In this document: positions 54,431 to 64,000 of the stretch, piece after piece
How positions within the stretch are numbered: the stretch's first letter is position 1
How the letters are laid out: every line of letters begins with the position of its first letter
Source of the DNA: Kappaphycus alvarezii
Lineage: Eukaryota; Rhodophyta; Florideophyceae; Gigartinales; Solieriaceae
NCBI GenBank assembly: GCA_002205965.3
Contig: NADL03000609.1
Coordinates: 620,001-684,000 of the forward strand
Direction of reading: 5' to 3'
Length of the DNA stretch: 64,000 nt
Made by a program: the position numbers and the translations under genes
Notes under the pieces: generated by a model
The model's input: the letters and a program-made list of their open reading frames with translations, nothing else
Told to the model about the DNA's origin: nothing
Database searches by the model: none

Positions 54431-56420
54431 TCCGTAAATACAAGGTAAGTTTGATGTTCGTACATAGGACGGGATCCATGTCGGTTATGGCGCTGAGTCT
54501 GCAAAAAGATTTTATATACCGAATGATAGGAAGGTAATTGTATCAAGGGATGTAGTCTTCATCGAAAATATAGTCCCACCGCCTGTTAATGGTGTCTATT
54601 TTGGTTTAAATGATGGTTCAGAAATCTCAGACGGTGAAAGTAATAGTCACAGTGAACTTAAAGACAAGGACCGTAATGATTCAGATTCAAATTTGGATAT
54701 AGAAAAGTTCATACAAGAGAATGAGGATATGCTAACTCATATTCCGGTCGGTGGAAAACGGAAAGCTAGGCGACCAGACAGATGGAAATACGACAGCACG
54801 CTCGCTTATTTGATTGCGGAAGAAATTAATGAGCATTCAGAGCAAAACACACCGTCTACTTTACATGAAGCAGTGATTGGTCCATATAAAAAGGATTGGA
54901 TTGATGCAATTAAAAAGTAAATGGACTCACTAATTGAATATGATGTGTCTTAAGTGGCCGAGCTGCCTAAAATAAGAAATCAATTCGAGCTAAATGGGTT
55001 TTCGTTTTACAAGCCGACGAGAATGGTACTATTGTAAGACATAAGGCACGCCTAGTAGCGAAAGGTTTTTCCCGGATTCATAGTATTGACTATTTTGAAT
55101 TGTTCGCTCCAGTCACCAAGTTCACCACTGTATGACTTTTATTCAGGATTGCTGCTGTACACGATATGGAGATTGAACAAATAGACATCAAAACAGCCTT
55201 TCTAAAGGGTGAACTTGAGGAGGAGATATATCTGGAGCCGCTTACTCTACCAGTTGAACTACAGAAGCAGTTTAATTACAAATCTTGAGAGGGCAAGACG
55301 TGGAGTTTAAAGAAAAGTATATATGGCCTACGGCAGGCATCGAGAGCTTTTGGTATTAAGTTCCATAGGGTAATGTTACACCTCAAATTCAAGAAGTCTA
55401 CGGCTAACCCATGCCTTTACTTCAAGGAAATGGATGTACTTTATGTGCATTTCATTGTGTATGTCGATGACGTACTAATATCATCGAAAAGCATTAAGGT
55501 ATGCCAAGATGTGAAGTCCATGTTAAAACGGCATTTTGAAGTCAGAGACTTGAAGGCAGCAAAGTATTTTCTCGTTGTTGCCATTTGTCGGAATAGAAAG
55601 AAACGGACTATAAGAATTGGTCAAAAGCAATATATACTTGATGTTTTAGAGGATTTTGGTACGAGTTCTTCTAAAGGAACCAATACACCAATGGTTGCGA
55701 GGTCAAATCTTGACTATGATGGTGAAAGCAGAAACGAGATGAGATTTCCATACCGCGAGCTCGTCTGTTGTCTCATGTACTTGGCAGTGACAGCACAGCC
55801 AGAAATTATGTATGCAGTTGGAGTACTGGCGAGATACTACAGTTCGGCTGCAGAAATACATTGGATTGCAGCCGAAAGGGTGTTGCGATACTTGAAATCA
55901 ACCCTAGACTACAGTATATGTTATATGGAAAGCATTGAATCTGTCATAGACGGATTCACTGATTCTGATTGGGCTGGTAACAAGTCGAGAAAATCAACGA
56001 GAGCTACGTATTTCGTGTTTATGGAGGAGCTTTTTCATGTAAGTCAAAACTTCAGACTGTTGTTGCCGCGTCTACTACTGAAGCCGAATATAAACTTGAA
56101 GCATTTGCACCAAGGGAGGCCCTGTGAATTAAGAAGCTTTGCATTGATTTCCAAGTTCCTCAACAATCGATTGCTATCTACGCTGATAACATGATGGCGA
56201 TTAAGCTTGCTAAAGAATCGTCTACTACAGAAAGGAGTAAGCATATAGATGTCGTTTACCATTTTATACGCGACTATGCGACTATGTGAATAAGGGGGAA
56301 ATCGTCCTGCAACACATACCCACAGAATCGATGATCGCTGACTGTATGACAAAACCACTAGAAAGGTTCAAGATTCAAAAATGTATAAGCAAAATTGGAG
56401 TATCAGGGTACAGTGACAAA
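54431..56420 (+). pseudogene. pol: Copia reverse transcriptase and RNase H
   Basis: Linker DRWKYDSTLAYLIAEE and AVIGPYKKDWIDAIKK (54780-54918), RT ELFAPVTKFTT, EIEQIDIKTAFLKGELEEEI, active site VYVDDVLISS (~55460), then GFTDSDWAGNKSRKST (RNase H, ~55950) and, after a frameshift near 56030, YADNMMAIKLAKE. The longest open stretch is 273 codons (55373-56194). Confidence 0.85.
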
Positions 56421-56432
56421 CCTGAGGGGGAA

Positions 56433-56785
56433 TTTTAGGTTTACATGCAATTGCATGAAACATACAGGTTGGTCATTTAGACATGGACGCACGGGCATTT
56501 GGTCACAGCGAGTCATTATCAATATCAAATGCATCGTCCTCAAAACATTTGCTGTGTGAAGGTGATTACCTCACAACACTCTAGGGCTAGTGATTTAGAA
56601 CTGTATATATGTGGGTTGAGCTGTCCAAAGTCACTGAACTAAAAGTAACGAGTACGAATTACTCAGCTTGACATCTAAGTTCTACACGACCAAGACTGGC
56701 ACCTTGATATTCGTAAGTTTTGTACCGTAAGTTTTGTGCCTCTACTTACCGCGGTTTTCGTTCAAACCCTATCAAAACTCTCACA
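56433..56785 (+). repeat. 3' LTR of copia element
   Basis: Same as the 5' LTR over its whole length but for TT in place of TG at the start. Preceded by the purine tract GAGGGGGAA. Confidence 0.93.
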
Positions 56786-57183
56786 AATACAATTCCAGAA
56801 GGTTTCGCTCTGACCAATTCCAAGTATTACGCTGCAATGTTAGTGCAGGTGGTCTTTCGACCCATTGGGTGTTGTGCTGCAGACACGAAAACAGAGGGTT
56901 GATGATTTTTAAGTAATGCGCTCTACTTATGCTGGTAGTTGCATTACCTTAAGGCTTCGGTAGATTCAGCGCAATACCTAAGCATAAACAATGGTCGCAT
57001 TCATAATGTGTTGCTCGATACAAGAGGTATCGCCGGAGCAACTCTGATTGCGTATAGTACGTGTTATTCTATTTGCTGTAAGAGCTGTAATTACGTGCTT
57101 AGTTCTGTCGCAGTTATGCTGCAACCGTTTGTGCAAGGGCAAAAAGCATGAACTACTTCATGAAATTCTTCTTTTTTGAACTT

Positions 57184-58581
57184 TTGTTTATAAAATGTAT
57201 TTTCGGGGGTGAATGTTGTCATAGGACACCAAACGTTCCCGCTTTATCTAATCTCTTCATGAGGTTAAACATAATATGTTTCCCGCTGAAATCCAGCCGA
57301 ATGCCCTCCCTGAACTCTGCAGCAGACACAATGCCGAGAGGTTGTCCACTCAGCGAGGCCAATCGTTCTCATGCATCCGCTCTCAAGCAGGCAGGCCACT
57401 TCCTTTCCATAATTTCAAAACAGCTTCATCATTCGCGAAATATCGTTCGGTCCTTTCTTGCCAATCCCTCACCGTATGCGACCAGAAACAAGCGAACAAA
57501 CCGACGAAAGATTACAATCAGAGATGATCGTAGGCTGTGCAAGCAGCACCAAATTCAACAAAAAGCGCTAGAGTAAACTGCAGCAAGCTTCAGTTGCCAA
57601 TTTCTGGGAGCCCAACCCGTTCATATCTTAACGGTAGCATCAATTTGCGCTATAAACGGGTTATATGTTAGCCTCCTTTGACAGTGAGTCATCAGGAAGC
57701 CCGCGCCAAATGGGCAAGAAAACACGCAATGAAAGGATATGGCTGGTGGGGACGTGTGGTGCTAAGTGACGAGAAGAGTTTTAACTACGATGGACCGGAT
57801 GGTTCAACGAGCTACTGACACGATTTCAGGAAAGAGGAGTTAGTGGTGTCGAAGCGTCAACACTATGGTAACGAAATCATGGTTTGGGCAGCTTTTTGCG
57901 GTTTTGGTAGGACTAAACTAGTTCAAGTAAGATGTCGGGTAAATGGAGAGGAGTATTTGGAGATGTGGGAGGAGGAGCTACTGCCGTGGGCAGACGATAA
58001 TTTGTCAGTTAAATGGGTTTACCAGCAGGAAAATACTCTTGCTCATGCTTCCTTTGTCGCTAAGGATTGGTTTTAATCCCAAGGACTCAGAGTTATGAAG
58101 TGGCCCGCGAGTTCTCCAGACCGCAACCCTATAGAGAATCCGTGTCTATACTACCTCGGGAATTCTACGCAAATAACCGCCAGTTTAGAACTATCTTTGA
58201 ATTAATGGAGTTTATCAACTTTGTTTGTGGCTCAATCGATGATAAAATCACTCAGCGACTCGTTACATCTATGCATAGGCGTTGCTTGGGTGTCATTTCT
58301 AGGTAGGGAGGGTTAATTGGTTATTAGTCTTGTATCAGGATCTTTTTGTCGTCGAAGAGCTGCTACGTGTCCTATGAAAACAATCACCCTCAAAAATATA
58401 GTTTTGAGTTTAATTTCTGAGAAGGTCTACATCGCATTAAAAAATCGCCAAATTACTGTTTCTTTATATGTTCTGTTGGTTGGGAAGATTTGTTTTTAAT
58501 TTTACTGTACACATGTGTCCTAAATCTCTTAATTGCGAGGGTGTCCTATGGCATCATTCACCGATGTACTTTGCAGTACAA
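57184..58581 (+). mobile_element. Tc1/mariner element, copy 2
   Basis: Imperfect inverted ends: left 57184-57230 (GGTGAATGTTGTCATAGGAC), right 58540-58581, whose complement reads GGTGAATGATGCCATAGGAC. About 1.4 kb, one transposase gene. Confidence 0.65.
57276..58306 (+). pseudogene. Tc1/mariner transposase, copy 2
   Basis: ATG at 57276, MFPAEIQPNALPEL; then helix-turn-helix remnants; catalytic part KHAMKGYGWWGRVVLSDEKS (first Asp), a stop in place of a Trp-like codon near 57818, NEIMVWAAFCGFGRTKLVQV, WVYQQENTLAHASFVAKDWF, MKWPASSPDRNPIENPC (third acidic residue). The second catalytic Asp of QQDNA is Glu here (QQEN). Frameshifts add to the loss. Confidence 0.78.
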
Positions 58582-58801
58582 CTGTTGTGGGTAGAACTTA
58601 TTTAATTCTGACACTTGTTGATTTGTTGATTAGTTGAGGTGTGGTTCATGAGTTGATTTATTGATTGATTAGAGATGTTGGCTAGTCAAGCAGAGATAGC
58701 TATCTTAAATATTAATTTGTAAATAACCCTTCCACAAAAGCTTAGTCAAGCTATGACTACGGAATATGCAATCGGGTATGCAGAAAAATAAGTGTCACCA
58801 G

Positions 58802-59300
58802 GGTTGGCCCGGTATGCAGTACTGCGGATAGGTCCAAGTCATGGATTTGGCTTTCGGCGCGACAGTCAGGGGCCGGTAGGATGGACAACGACTATTGGTT
58901 ATCAGCTGTCGTGCATCTATGTTAGGTAGAGCCGGCCCAGTATAGTATACACTAAGTGGGTCCGAGTTATGATTCGCCTTCGGAGCAAGAGTCGGGGCCG
59001 GTAGGGTAGGCAACGACTGTTGGTTACCGTTTGTCGTGTGACTACGTTAGGTAGAGCCGGCCCAGTGGTGCATGAACGGGATAGGTCCGACATTGTACTG
59101 CTTCAAAACAACAGTTGCGAGCCAGTGAATAGACACGGACGGCTGCTTGCCAGTTGTCGCGTCTTCTTAATGTAATAGAGCAGGCCCAGTATAGGATACC
59201 ATAAAAAGAAAAAAGTATGGTATTCGACTTCGAAAAACAGCTAGAAGCCGGTAAGAAATATAACGACTATTGGTTAGCGCGAGTCGTTTATCCACAACTA
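58802..59300 (+). repeat. Degenerate minisatellite, unit about 125 bp
   Basis: Four diverged units starting about 58802, 58933, 59057 and 59182. Shared blocks: GGCCCAGTAT, TAGGTCC, GGGGCCGGTAGG, CAACGACTATTGGTTA, GTTAGGTAGAGCC. The third unit is most changed. Confidence 0.65.
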
Positions 59301-59765
59301 TACTGTACTGTACAGTACAGTACAACTACAGTATACATGCGGGCCGCTGTCGCAACCCGCAACGGATGCTCGACGGGAGGAGTGAAGACTCGGCTTTATC
59401 AGCAGCTTAGTTATGCGATTTGGTCCACGTGTGCCGCGTCTGTAATATGTCGCGCCCCACAACATGCAAAGTTTAGCCACCCTATTCAAACCTATTGTTT
59501 TAGGTTTGGGTACAGTGGGGTATTCGAGACTTTGCATGTTGCACCTGCATATGTACAGTATGTCTGTGGTTAAGTAACTAAGCCAGTACTGTACAGTACT
59601 GCTCAGCACTGTACATATACTATACTGTACTGTGTGTGGGCTCGGAACTGTGAGGGTGAGGTTTAAAAACCTGCCAAACCATGTTTTCGCCCGCTCAAAT
59701 CATACTTGAAAAGTACCGTATTGTACAGTACTGTACTGTACAGTAGAGTAACTACAGTACTGCAT
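59298..59765. repeat. TACTG/CAGTA palindromic tracts
   Basis: TACTGTACTGTACAGTACAG at 59301, and similar tracts at 59580-59630 and 59715-59765. Alternating TACTG and its complement can fold into hairpins. Similar tract at 13370-13450. No gene recognised in this interval. Confidence 0.6.
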
Positions 59766-60055
59766 GTGGAGGCTGACAAATTCGTCCTATTTGATTCAAA
59801 GGCCCTTGTAAGACTTCCTCGAATTCTTGCTAATACAATTACCCAGACTCGTCCTTTCGTTCTGCCTTCCGTTCAATCCCATCTCCGGCCATCCGCACCT
59901 TGAACTTCTCGAAGCAGCACTCCCCCTCGATCCACCATCCAACTGCGGTCACCGAGACTCATCACCCTCAAACATGGCCCACGGCGATACCCCTACCCCC
60001 CTCACCACTCCCCCCCATCTACCCAACGCTGGTACGTCGCATTTGCCGCCGCCTA

Positions 60056-62011
60056 ATGAATGCCCTGCAATCAGGCGGCTTTTTCTTCACTCCCACCACT
60101 CTCATGCCCCAGATAGTCAAGGATTTCGCCCTTCCTCTTTCTCTCTCCACCGTACCCATCGCCGTCGGAAAAGTTGCATATGTGCTGTTGCTCATACCCG
60201 GCGGTATGCTTGTCGATCATTACGGACCTCGTCGCTGTGTCCTCATCGGTATTTTTGGCCTCGCCGCACTTATGACACTGTATGCGTCGCTGGTGTCGTC
60301 GTTTTGGATGTTACTCACCATGCACATAATGTTGGCCACGGTTGCCAGTGTTAGCGGTGTTCCTGTCTACTCGATTTTCATAGCCCAGTGGTTTGAGGGC
60401 GGTATCGGTTTAGCGATGGGGCTCGTCCTGGCCGGATATTCCGCTGCCGGTACGTGCATTCCAGCCCTGTTGGGTCCAGTCGCCACTGCTGTAGGCTGGC
60501 GCATTGCAATGGCGTGTATGTGTGCGTTGCTCTGGTTGCTCGCCCTTCCAGTGGCGTACTGCTTTTTGCACGAGAATCATCAGTCCAGTGTGGACACGTC
60601 AGATTCTCATGAGATTGAACCAACTGCTGTTGAGGCTGAGCATGCCGCTTTGCGTCAACAGGACAACTCCGCACCGATCGCGCGTGGACTCCCGGATGAG
60701 GGTTTGGCGGAGAACAAATCGTGGACATTTGTTGGCTTTGCATTTTCATACATTTTGCTGCAGTACTGCTTTGGCTGCTTTGGTGAGAATGTCATGTTCT
60801 TTTTGACCATTGATCTAGGCATGTCGTTGGGACTAGCGTCGCTGTTTTTCAGCGCACTGAACTTTTCTGCCTTTTCAGCGAAACTGGTTGGCGGACATCT
60901 CGGCGACCGCTTTGATCGATTCCATGTCGCGTCGGCGTCAAGCGGCCTGGCGGCGGTTGGAATCATCTTTTTGTTCCTAGGATCCAACGGGCTGGACCAG
61001 AACAACATCCCCTACCTAACATCGAGTTCGTTCTCAATGCTGATGTTCACAGTACTGTTTGGGTTTGGGTATGGCGCTACCTTCAACTGTCTCTACGCGC
61101 TTACCCCAATTGTTTTCGGCAAACAGAACCTGGGACGTACACAAAGCACGCTCTTCGGGCTCGGCCTTGCGGGAAATGCAGTCGGCTCTGTCCTTACTGG
61201 AGTGCTTCGCTCACGATATGGTACTTATCAAAGACCCTTTTTGGTTGCGGCTATGGCATGCACATCCAACTTTTTTGTGTTTAATGTAACTCGGTTGACG
61301 CTCGGAGGCAGTTTGGAAGGCTTAAAGGAGCTGAACCAGGAACAAAATGACCTTGTTATGACAGGGTCGTATCACGGTATTGATGAATTAGAGTCTGCCG
61401 AGGAAGCTGTTAGATTGCGCATTGGCGATTATAGCCAGCCCTTCACTTCTCCCCGCAGGTCACCGCTGACCAGCGACCCGAATTTCTCGAACGTGCGAAG
61501 AGGTATCACGTCATACGGAGCAACCTATATGCCTGCTGCAGATGGCAGTCCACCGGTAAGAAGCTTAGGGGCGCCGGCGTCAGATTCAGGGATCTCTACT
61601 TCAACCTCTTTCGTGGGCCTTCCACGTAGTAGCAGTCGAAACAGTGGGACTGGGATGCAGATTGAGGACGGGTACCCAATTGTGCGGGATTGGTCGCACC
61701 ACTCCCTCCGCGCGTCAGAGGCTTCATCGCCGGGTATGTCAAGATCTGGCTCGCGCACCATACGGAAATCATCAACTATGGAGAAGATGATAGAATCAGG
61801 TATTCTGTCGGCTAGTCTGGAGGCAGTGGGTTATTTGGGAACGTCCCCGGTACCTAGTCGCGTATGGCGTCCCCTTGAGACCCTGGATGCGTCATCCGGA
61901 ACTGGCTTGCCTACTCAGGGTTTTTCCCTGAATACTATTTCCGAGATGAGTACCGATAGCTCGAAAAGGAGCGGAGAGGACTCGTCTGGAGCCACAGCAA
62001 AGGGCACATGA
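60056..62011 (+). CDS. Major facilitator superfamily transporter
   Basis: Integral membrane transporter, monocarboxylate/oxalate-type MFS by overall look; substrate unknown. 651 codons from the first in-frame ATG (60056), without introns. Motif A after the second helix, GGMLVDHYGPRR (residues 49-60), and its second-half echo GGHLGDRFDRF; about 12 hydrophobic segments to residue ~430, with a loop of ~60 polar residues in the middle, then a Ser-rich hydrophilic tail of ~220 residues, unusually long. The true N-terminus is probably upstream: ATG at 59974 (MAHGDTPTPLTTPP) lies in a different frame, and RWYVAFAAA, a typical start of the first helix, in the third frame at 60027-60053. Two missing bases in C/GC-runs would join all three. 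Confidence 0.82.
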   Translation: MNALQSGGFFFTPTTLMPQIVKDFALPLSLSTVPIAVGKVAYVLLLIPGGMLVDHYGPRRCVLIGIFGLAALMTLYASLVSSFWMLLTMHIMLATVASVSGVPVYSIFIAQWFEGGIGLAMGLVLAGYSAAGTCIPALLGPVATAVGWRIAMACMCALLWLLALPVAYCFLHENHQSSVDTSDSHEIEPTAVEAEHAALRQQDNSAPIARGLPDEGLAENKSWTFVGFAFSYILLQYCFGCFGENVMFFLTIDLGMSLGLASLFFSALNFSAFSAKLVGGHLGDRFDRFHVASASSGLAAVGIIFLFLGSNGLDQNNIPYLTSSSFSMLMFTVLFGFGYGATFNCLYALTPIVFGKQNLGRTQSTLFGLGLAGNAVGSVLTGVLRSRYGTYQRPFLVAAMACTSNFFVFNVTRLTLGGSLEGLKELNQEQNDLVMTGSYHGIDELESAEEAVRLRIGDYSQPFTSPRRSPLTSDPNFSNVRRGITSYGATYMPAADGSPPVRSLGAPASDSGISTSTSFVGLPRSSSRNSGTGMQIEDGYPIVRDWSHHSLRASEASSPGMSRSGSRTIRKSSTMEKMIESGILSASLEAVGYLGTSPVPSRVWRPLETLDASSGTGLPTQGFSLNTISEMSTDSSKRSGEDSSGATAKGT

Positions 62012-62900
62012 CGGCAACTCAAGGAGGCGCTCTGTTCGCTTAGAATATCTTGGAAGCGAAATGTGTGTGGCGCTAACGCTGTCTTTGCTGCAGGGTCCGT
62101 GCTTGTTCAATCGATCCCATTCTCTTTATACGTCAAAGGGAACTGCGTGCCAGAGAGCATCCTATTTTCTCATGAAATCGTACGTGTCTTTATTCCTGTC
62201 AAATTGCTGTTGAGGATACGAGAAACAATTTTGGGTACCTGAGAGAATGCGGCTTTGGGGCTACGGGAAAGAGAGAGAATCATTAAGAAGGAACTGCACA
62301 AGAAAGAGTACAAACAGAGCGAGATTCGCCGCTCAGTATTTCCAACTGTAAGAGGAGAGGGTGCGGTGGCCCCTCGAAAGCTCGCCGCTATGGACTTGAG
62401 TGCAACGGTGAAAAGACAGGCGTATTCGTCAACTCGTGAGTACCGGTTGCATTTTTTGAGGATGTAATAGCGAGCCCAAAGTCTTTTCCGAACAGCACTT
62501 GGGCTTCGAGTGCCTCGACAAGAAGAGCAAGAGCGCGACACGCACGAGGCGCGAGATGTGGTATGCAACGAAGGCCCAGTCAAGTCGTTAAGAGTACGAC
62601 AGACGGGACGGGACGTCCAAGGGGTTGTACTTGGACCCTCACCTTGTCCCATTACTGGAGCAGCCAATCCTGCGGAGGTTTGGACCGTAGCCCGAAGTTT
62701 TGAAGTAACTATGAATACCGCCGCAATTGACCCAGACTGGCATATCTAATGCGTAGCAACTACCACAGAGTCCAAGAAATATTGAGCCGCTGACAGATGC
62801 GTCGTCCAGAGTTTCGAGAGACAATGGAGGATGCACTCTTGTTGTGCTCCTAAGAATCCCTAGTGAACACAGCATGCGCCATGCAGAGGCAAAGTTGAGA
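62012..62900. other. Convergent intergenic region
   Basis: Between the 3' ends of the transporter and the amidohydrolase. No motif recognised in its frames of 70-165 codons; no structured RNA recognised. Confidence 0.4.
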
Positions 62901-63959
62901 CTAGGCATCGAGGTCCATTCCGTACACCCTCATAGCATTCTCCGCCAGAATCAAGCGCACGGCCTGTTTGCCCTCTGCCAGGGTTAAGTCCCCTGCGGTG
63001 ACACAGGCCGCTACTCCGCCTGCAATGACTCTCCTGCCCCATTTTGCTGCCAGGTAGAAAACATCCGGGACGCTGTGGGCATCCGATGAGTACATTAACT
63101 TTGTCATCGGAGCCAGATGCAGAGCCTCCTCTACGACAGTAGACATTCCGCGGATACTCAACAATGGAATGGCTAGTCCCAAGTCGACATAGACCTTTTG
63201 GTACACCGAAGCCAAATAGGCGGCCTGACGCACAAACGGCCACGCAGCATGGAGCAATACGACTTGGACATCTTGATAGGCCTCCAAGACTTCTTTCAAG
63301 AGACTCGGGTCTGCTTTATGCAGCTCCAAATCGCGATCGCCAAAGCCGCAATGAAACTGGATGGGGAGGGCGTGTAATCTCGCAGCCTCCATTCCCCACT
63401 TGACGATGAAGTGGAGGACAACGGGCTCCCTCAATTTAATATTGGCAGGATTAGACATGACTTGGGCGAGGCCGTGCTCCAGATGCTCCTCGGTCCAATG
63501 CAAGTTAACAGCCAAGCCGCTTCGATAGGCGACGATACTCTTGAAACCAGCAACTCCATCGGGCAAAGGGTTCAACCTAGCCCAAAAAGCCTCCTTGAAA
63601 GCACGGGCACGCATGAGGTTTCCAGGGGTCATTGGGTTTCCCGAGCCAGTCTGAGCGGCATGAATGGATGGGATCAAGGAGCGAATGACATCCTCAGCCT
63701 CTGTCTCGAGTCTCAGCAGGCGTCGAGCAACGACGCGGACGTTGCGAACAAACTCATGACAGGTGGCGGGCCGAGAGTTGGGGTTTGGAGGAGTGAGACC
63801 GTCATCCAACAAGACGGCGGCAACGCCTGCACCCTCGAAGCAGCGTTTGGCGAGGCCCCAGATGCCCAGGTGGGCACGAGCTGCGTCGATGGATTGCTCC
63901 AGTTGGCAAGGCTGAGCAAACGGGACGGCGGTATCGACGGGGGAGTGAGGTTGGTCCAT
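62901..63959 (-). CDS. Amidohydrolase, FluG/nodulin N-terminal type
   Basis: 352 codons on the minus strand from ATG at 63959, no intron. Amidohydrolase_2 (TIM-barrel metal hydrolase) like the N-terminal half of FluG and plant NodGS proteins, which are otherwise fused to a glutamine-synthetase domain; none is fused here, as the stop at 62901 follows the barrel. Seen: LLDDGL, GFKSIVAYRSGL (K140), QFHCGFGD (H203), VVLLHAAWPFVRQAAYLA (H237), YSSDAHSVPDVFYLA (D293). The N-terminal H-x-H metal motif expected before LLDDGL is not present; the frame is open to the window edge, so the real start may lie beyond 64000 or in an upstream exon. Substrate unknown. Confidence 0.85.
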   Translation of the reverse strand: MDQPHSPVDTAVPFAQPCQLEQSIDAARAHLGIWGLAKRCFEGAGVAAVLLDDGLTPPNPNSRPATCHEFVRNVRVVARRLLRLETEAEDVIRSLIPSIHAAQTGSGNPMTPGNLMRARAFKEAFWARLNPLPDGVAGFKSIVAYRSGLAVNLHWTEEHLEHGLAQVMSNPANIKLREPVVLHFIVKWGMEAARLHALPIQFHCGFGDRDLELHKADPSLLKEVLEAYQDVQVVLLHAAWPFVRQAAYLASVYQKVYVDLGLAIPLLSIRGMSTVVEEALHLAPMTKLMYSSDAHSVPDVFYLAAKWGRRVIAGGVAACVTAGDLTLAEGKQAVRLILAENAMRVYGMDLDA

Positions 63960-64000
63960 GTGATGATTTGTGGTGGGTGACGGGGGAGAGGCAGCGGGGG

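Larger units (their letters stand above)
51979..56785 (+). mobile_element. Ty1/copia LTR retrotransposon (young insertion, dead interior)
   Basis: 353-bp LTRs at 51979-52331 and 56433-56785 appear identical except that the first TG reads TT in the 3' copy. Flanks CATAC (51974-51978) and AATAC (56786-56790) are a 4-of-5 target duplication. Interior order gag, protease, integrase, RT, RNase H is copia type, but it is full of stops and frameshifts. Confidence 0.92.

Noticed and set aside
60032-60074. A 43-base GT...AG intron that would join the ATG at 59974 to the transporter frame
   Set aside because: Frame works, but 43 bases is very short and splicing would remove RWYVAFAAA and LMNALQS, which look like the first half of helix 1. 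Two missing bases explain the data better.
59827-60354. 175-codon frame overlapping the transporter start
   Set aside because: Beyond 60031 it is an out-of-frame shadow of the transporter; only its MAHGD... part may be real N-terminus.
62255-62467. 70-codon frame between the two host genes
   Set aside because: Short, charged, no motif, in a convergent intergenic region.
63411-63980. 189-codon plus-strand frame
   Set aside because: Antisense to the amidohydrolase; no motif.

Overview
The window is eukaryotic and almost entirely mobile-element debris. Only the last ~4 kb look like ordinary host genes: a major-facilitator transporter and, convergent to it, a FluG/nodulin-type amidohydrolase. 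Both long reading frames are intron-free. Intron-poor genes beside nested LTR, DIRS-like and non-LTR elements would fit a repeat-rich alga such as a florideophyte red alga, but that is a guess; no rRNA, tRNA or organelle sequence is present to fix the lineage.

Layout. 8-7491: a young Ty3/gypsy element (copy 1) with near-identical 0.72-kb LTRs and a perfect GCTGG target duplication; its pol is followed by an accessory domain present twice. 7497-15.9 kb: broken non-LTR-type reverse transcriptases of two families (A and B), a truncated minus-strand LTR and a degraded plus-strand LTR. 16.15-26.73 kb: a DIRS-like (tyrosine-recombinase) element carrying a solo copia LTR (17137-17477) and a complete but defective gypsy copy 2 (19634-25512, target duplication GTTTT). 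27.69-32.67 kb: a second, minus-strand DIRS-like element that has lost its recombinase and is split by a solo LTR (TCTAT duplication) and by a 1.1-kb insert with short inverted ends. 32.7-35.4 kb: more RT debris and a 1.33-kb solo LTR (CATTC duplication) that carries its own acidic reading frame. 37.2-42.5 kb: a copia remnant abutting a chromodomain gypsy remnant. 43.3-45.8 kb: a PIF/Harbinger-like transposase with a convergent Myb-like partner. Two Tc1/mariner copies lie near 46-47 and 57-58.6 kb. 51979-56785: a copia element with essentially identical LTRs but a dead interior. 58.8-59.8 kb: a ~125-bp minisatellite and TACTG palindromic tracts, then the host genes.

Most noteworthy: (i) three LTRs of the gypsy family share an acidic open reading frame inside the LTR, in a family whose LTRs often carry two TATA boxes; (ii) the gypsy family has an unrecognised post-integrase domain, tandemly duplicated in copy 1 and reduced to its tail in copy 2; (iii) gypsy copies 1 and 2 share their interior but have different U3 regions; (iv) a 43-51 bp sequence occurs at several places and at two sites is bounded by 9-10 bp direct repeats; (v) both copia elements have a primer-binding site matching the anticodon arm, not the 3' end, of initiator tRNA-Met, so that the gag ATG lies in the primer site.

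Many frame breaks, including one at the start of the transporter, are single missing bases, so some may be assembly errors rather than real decay.
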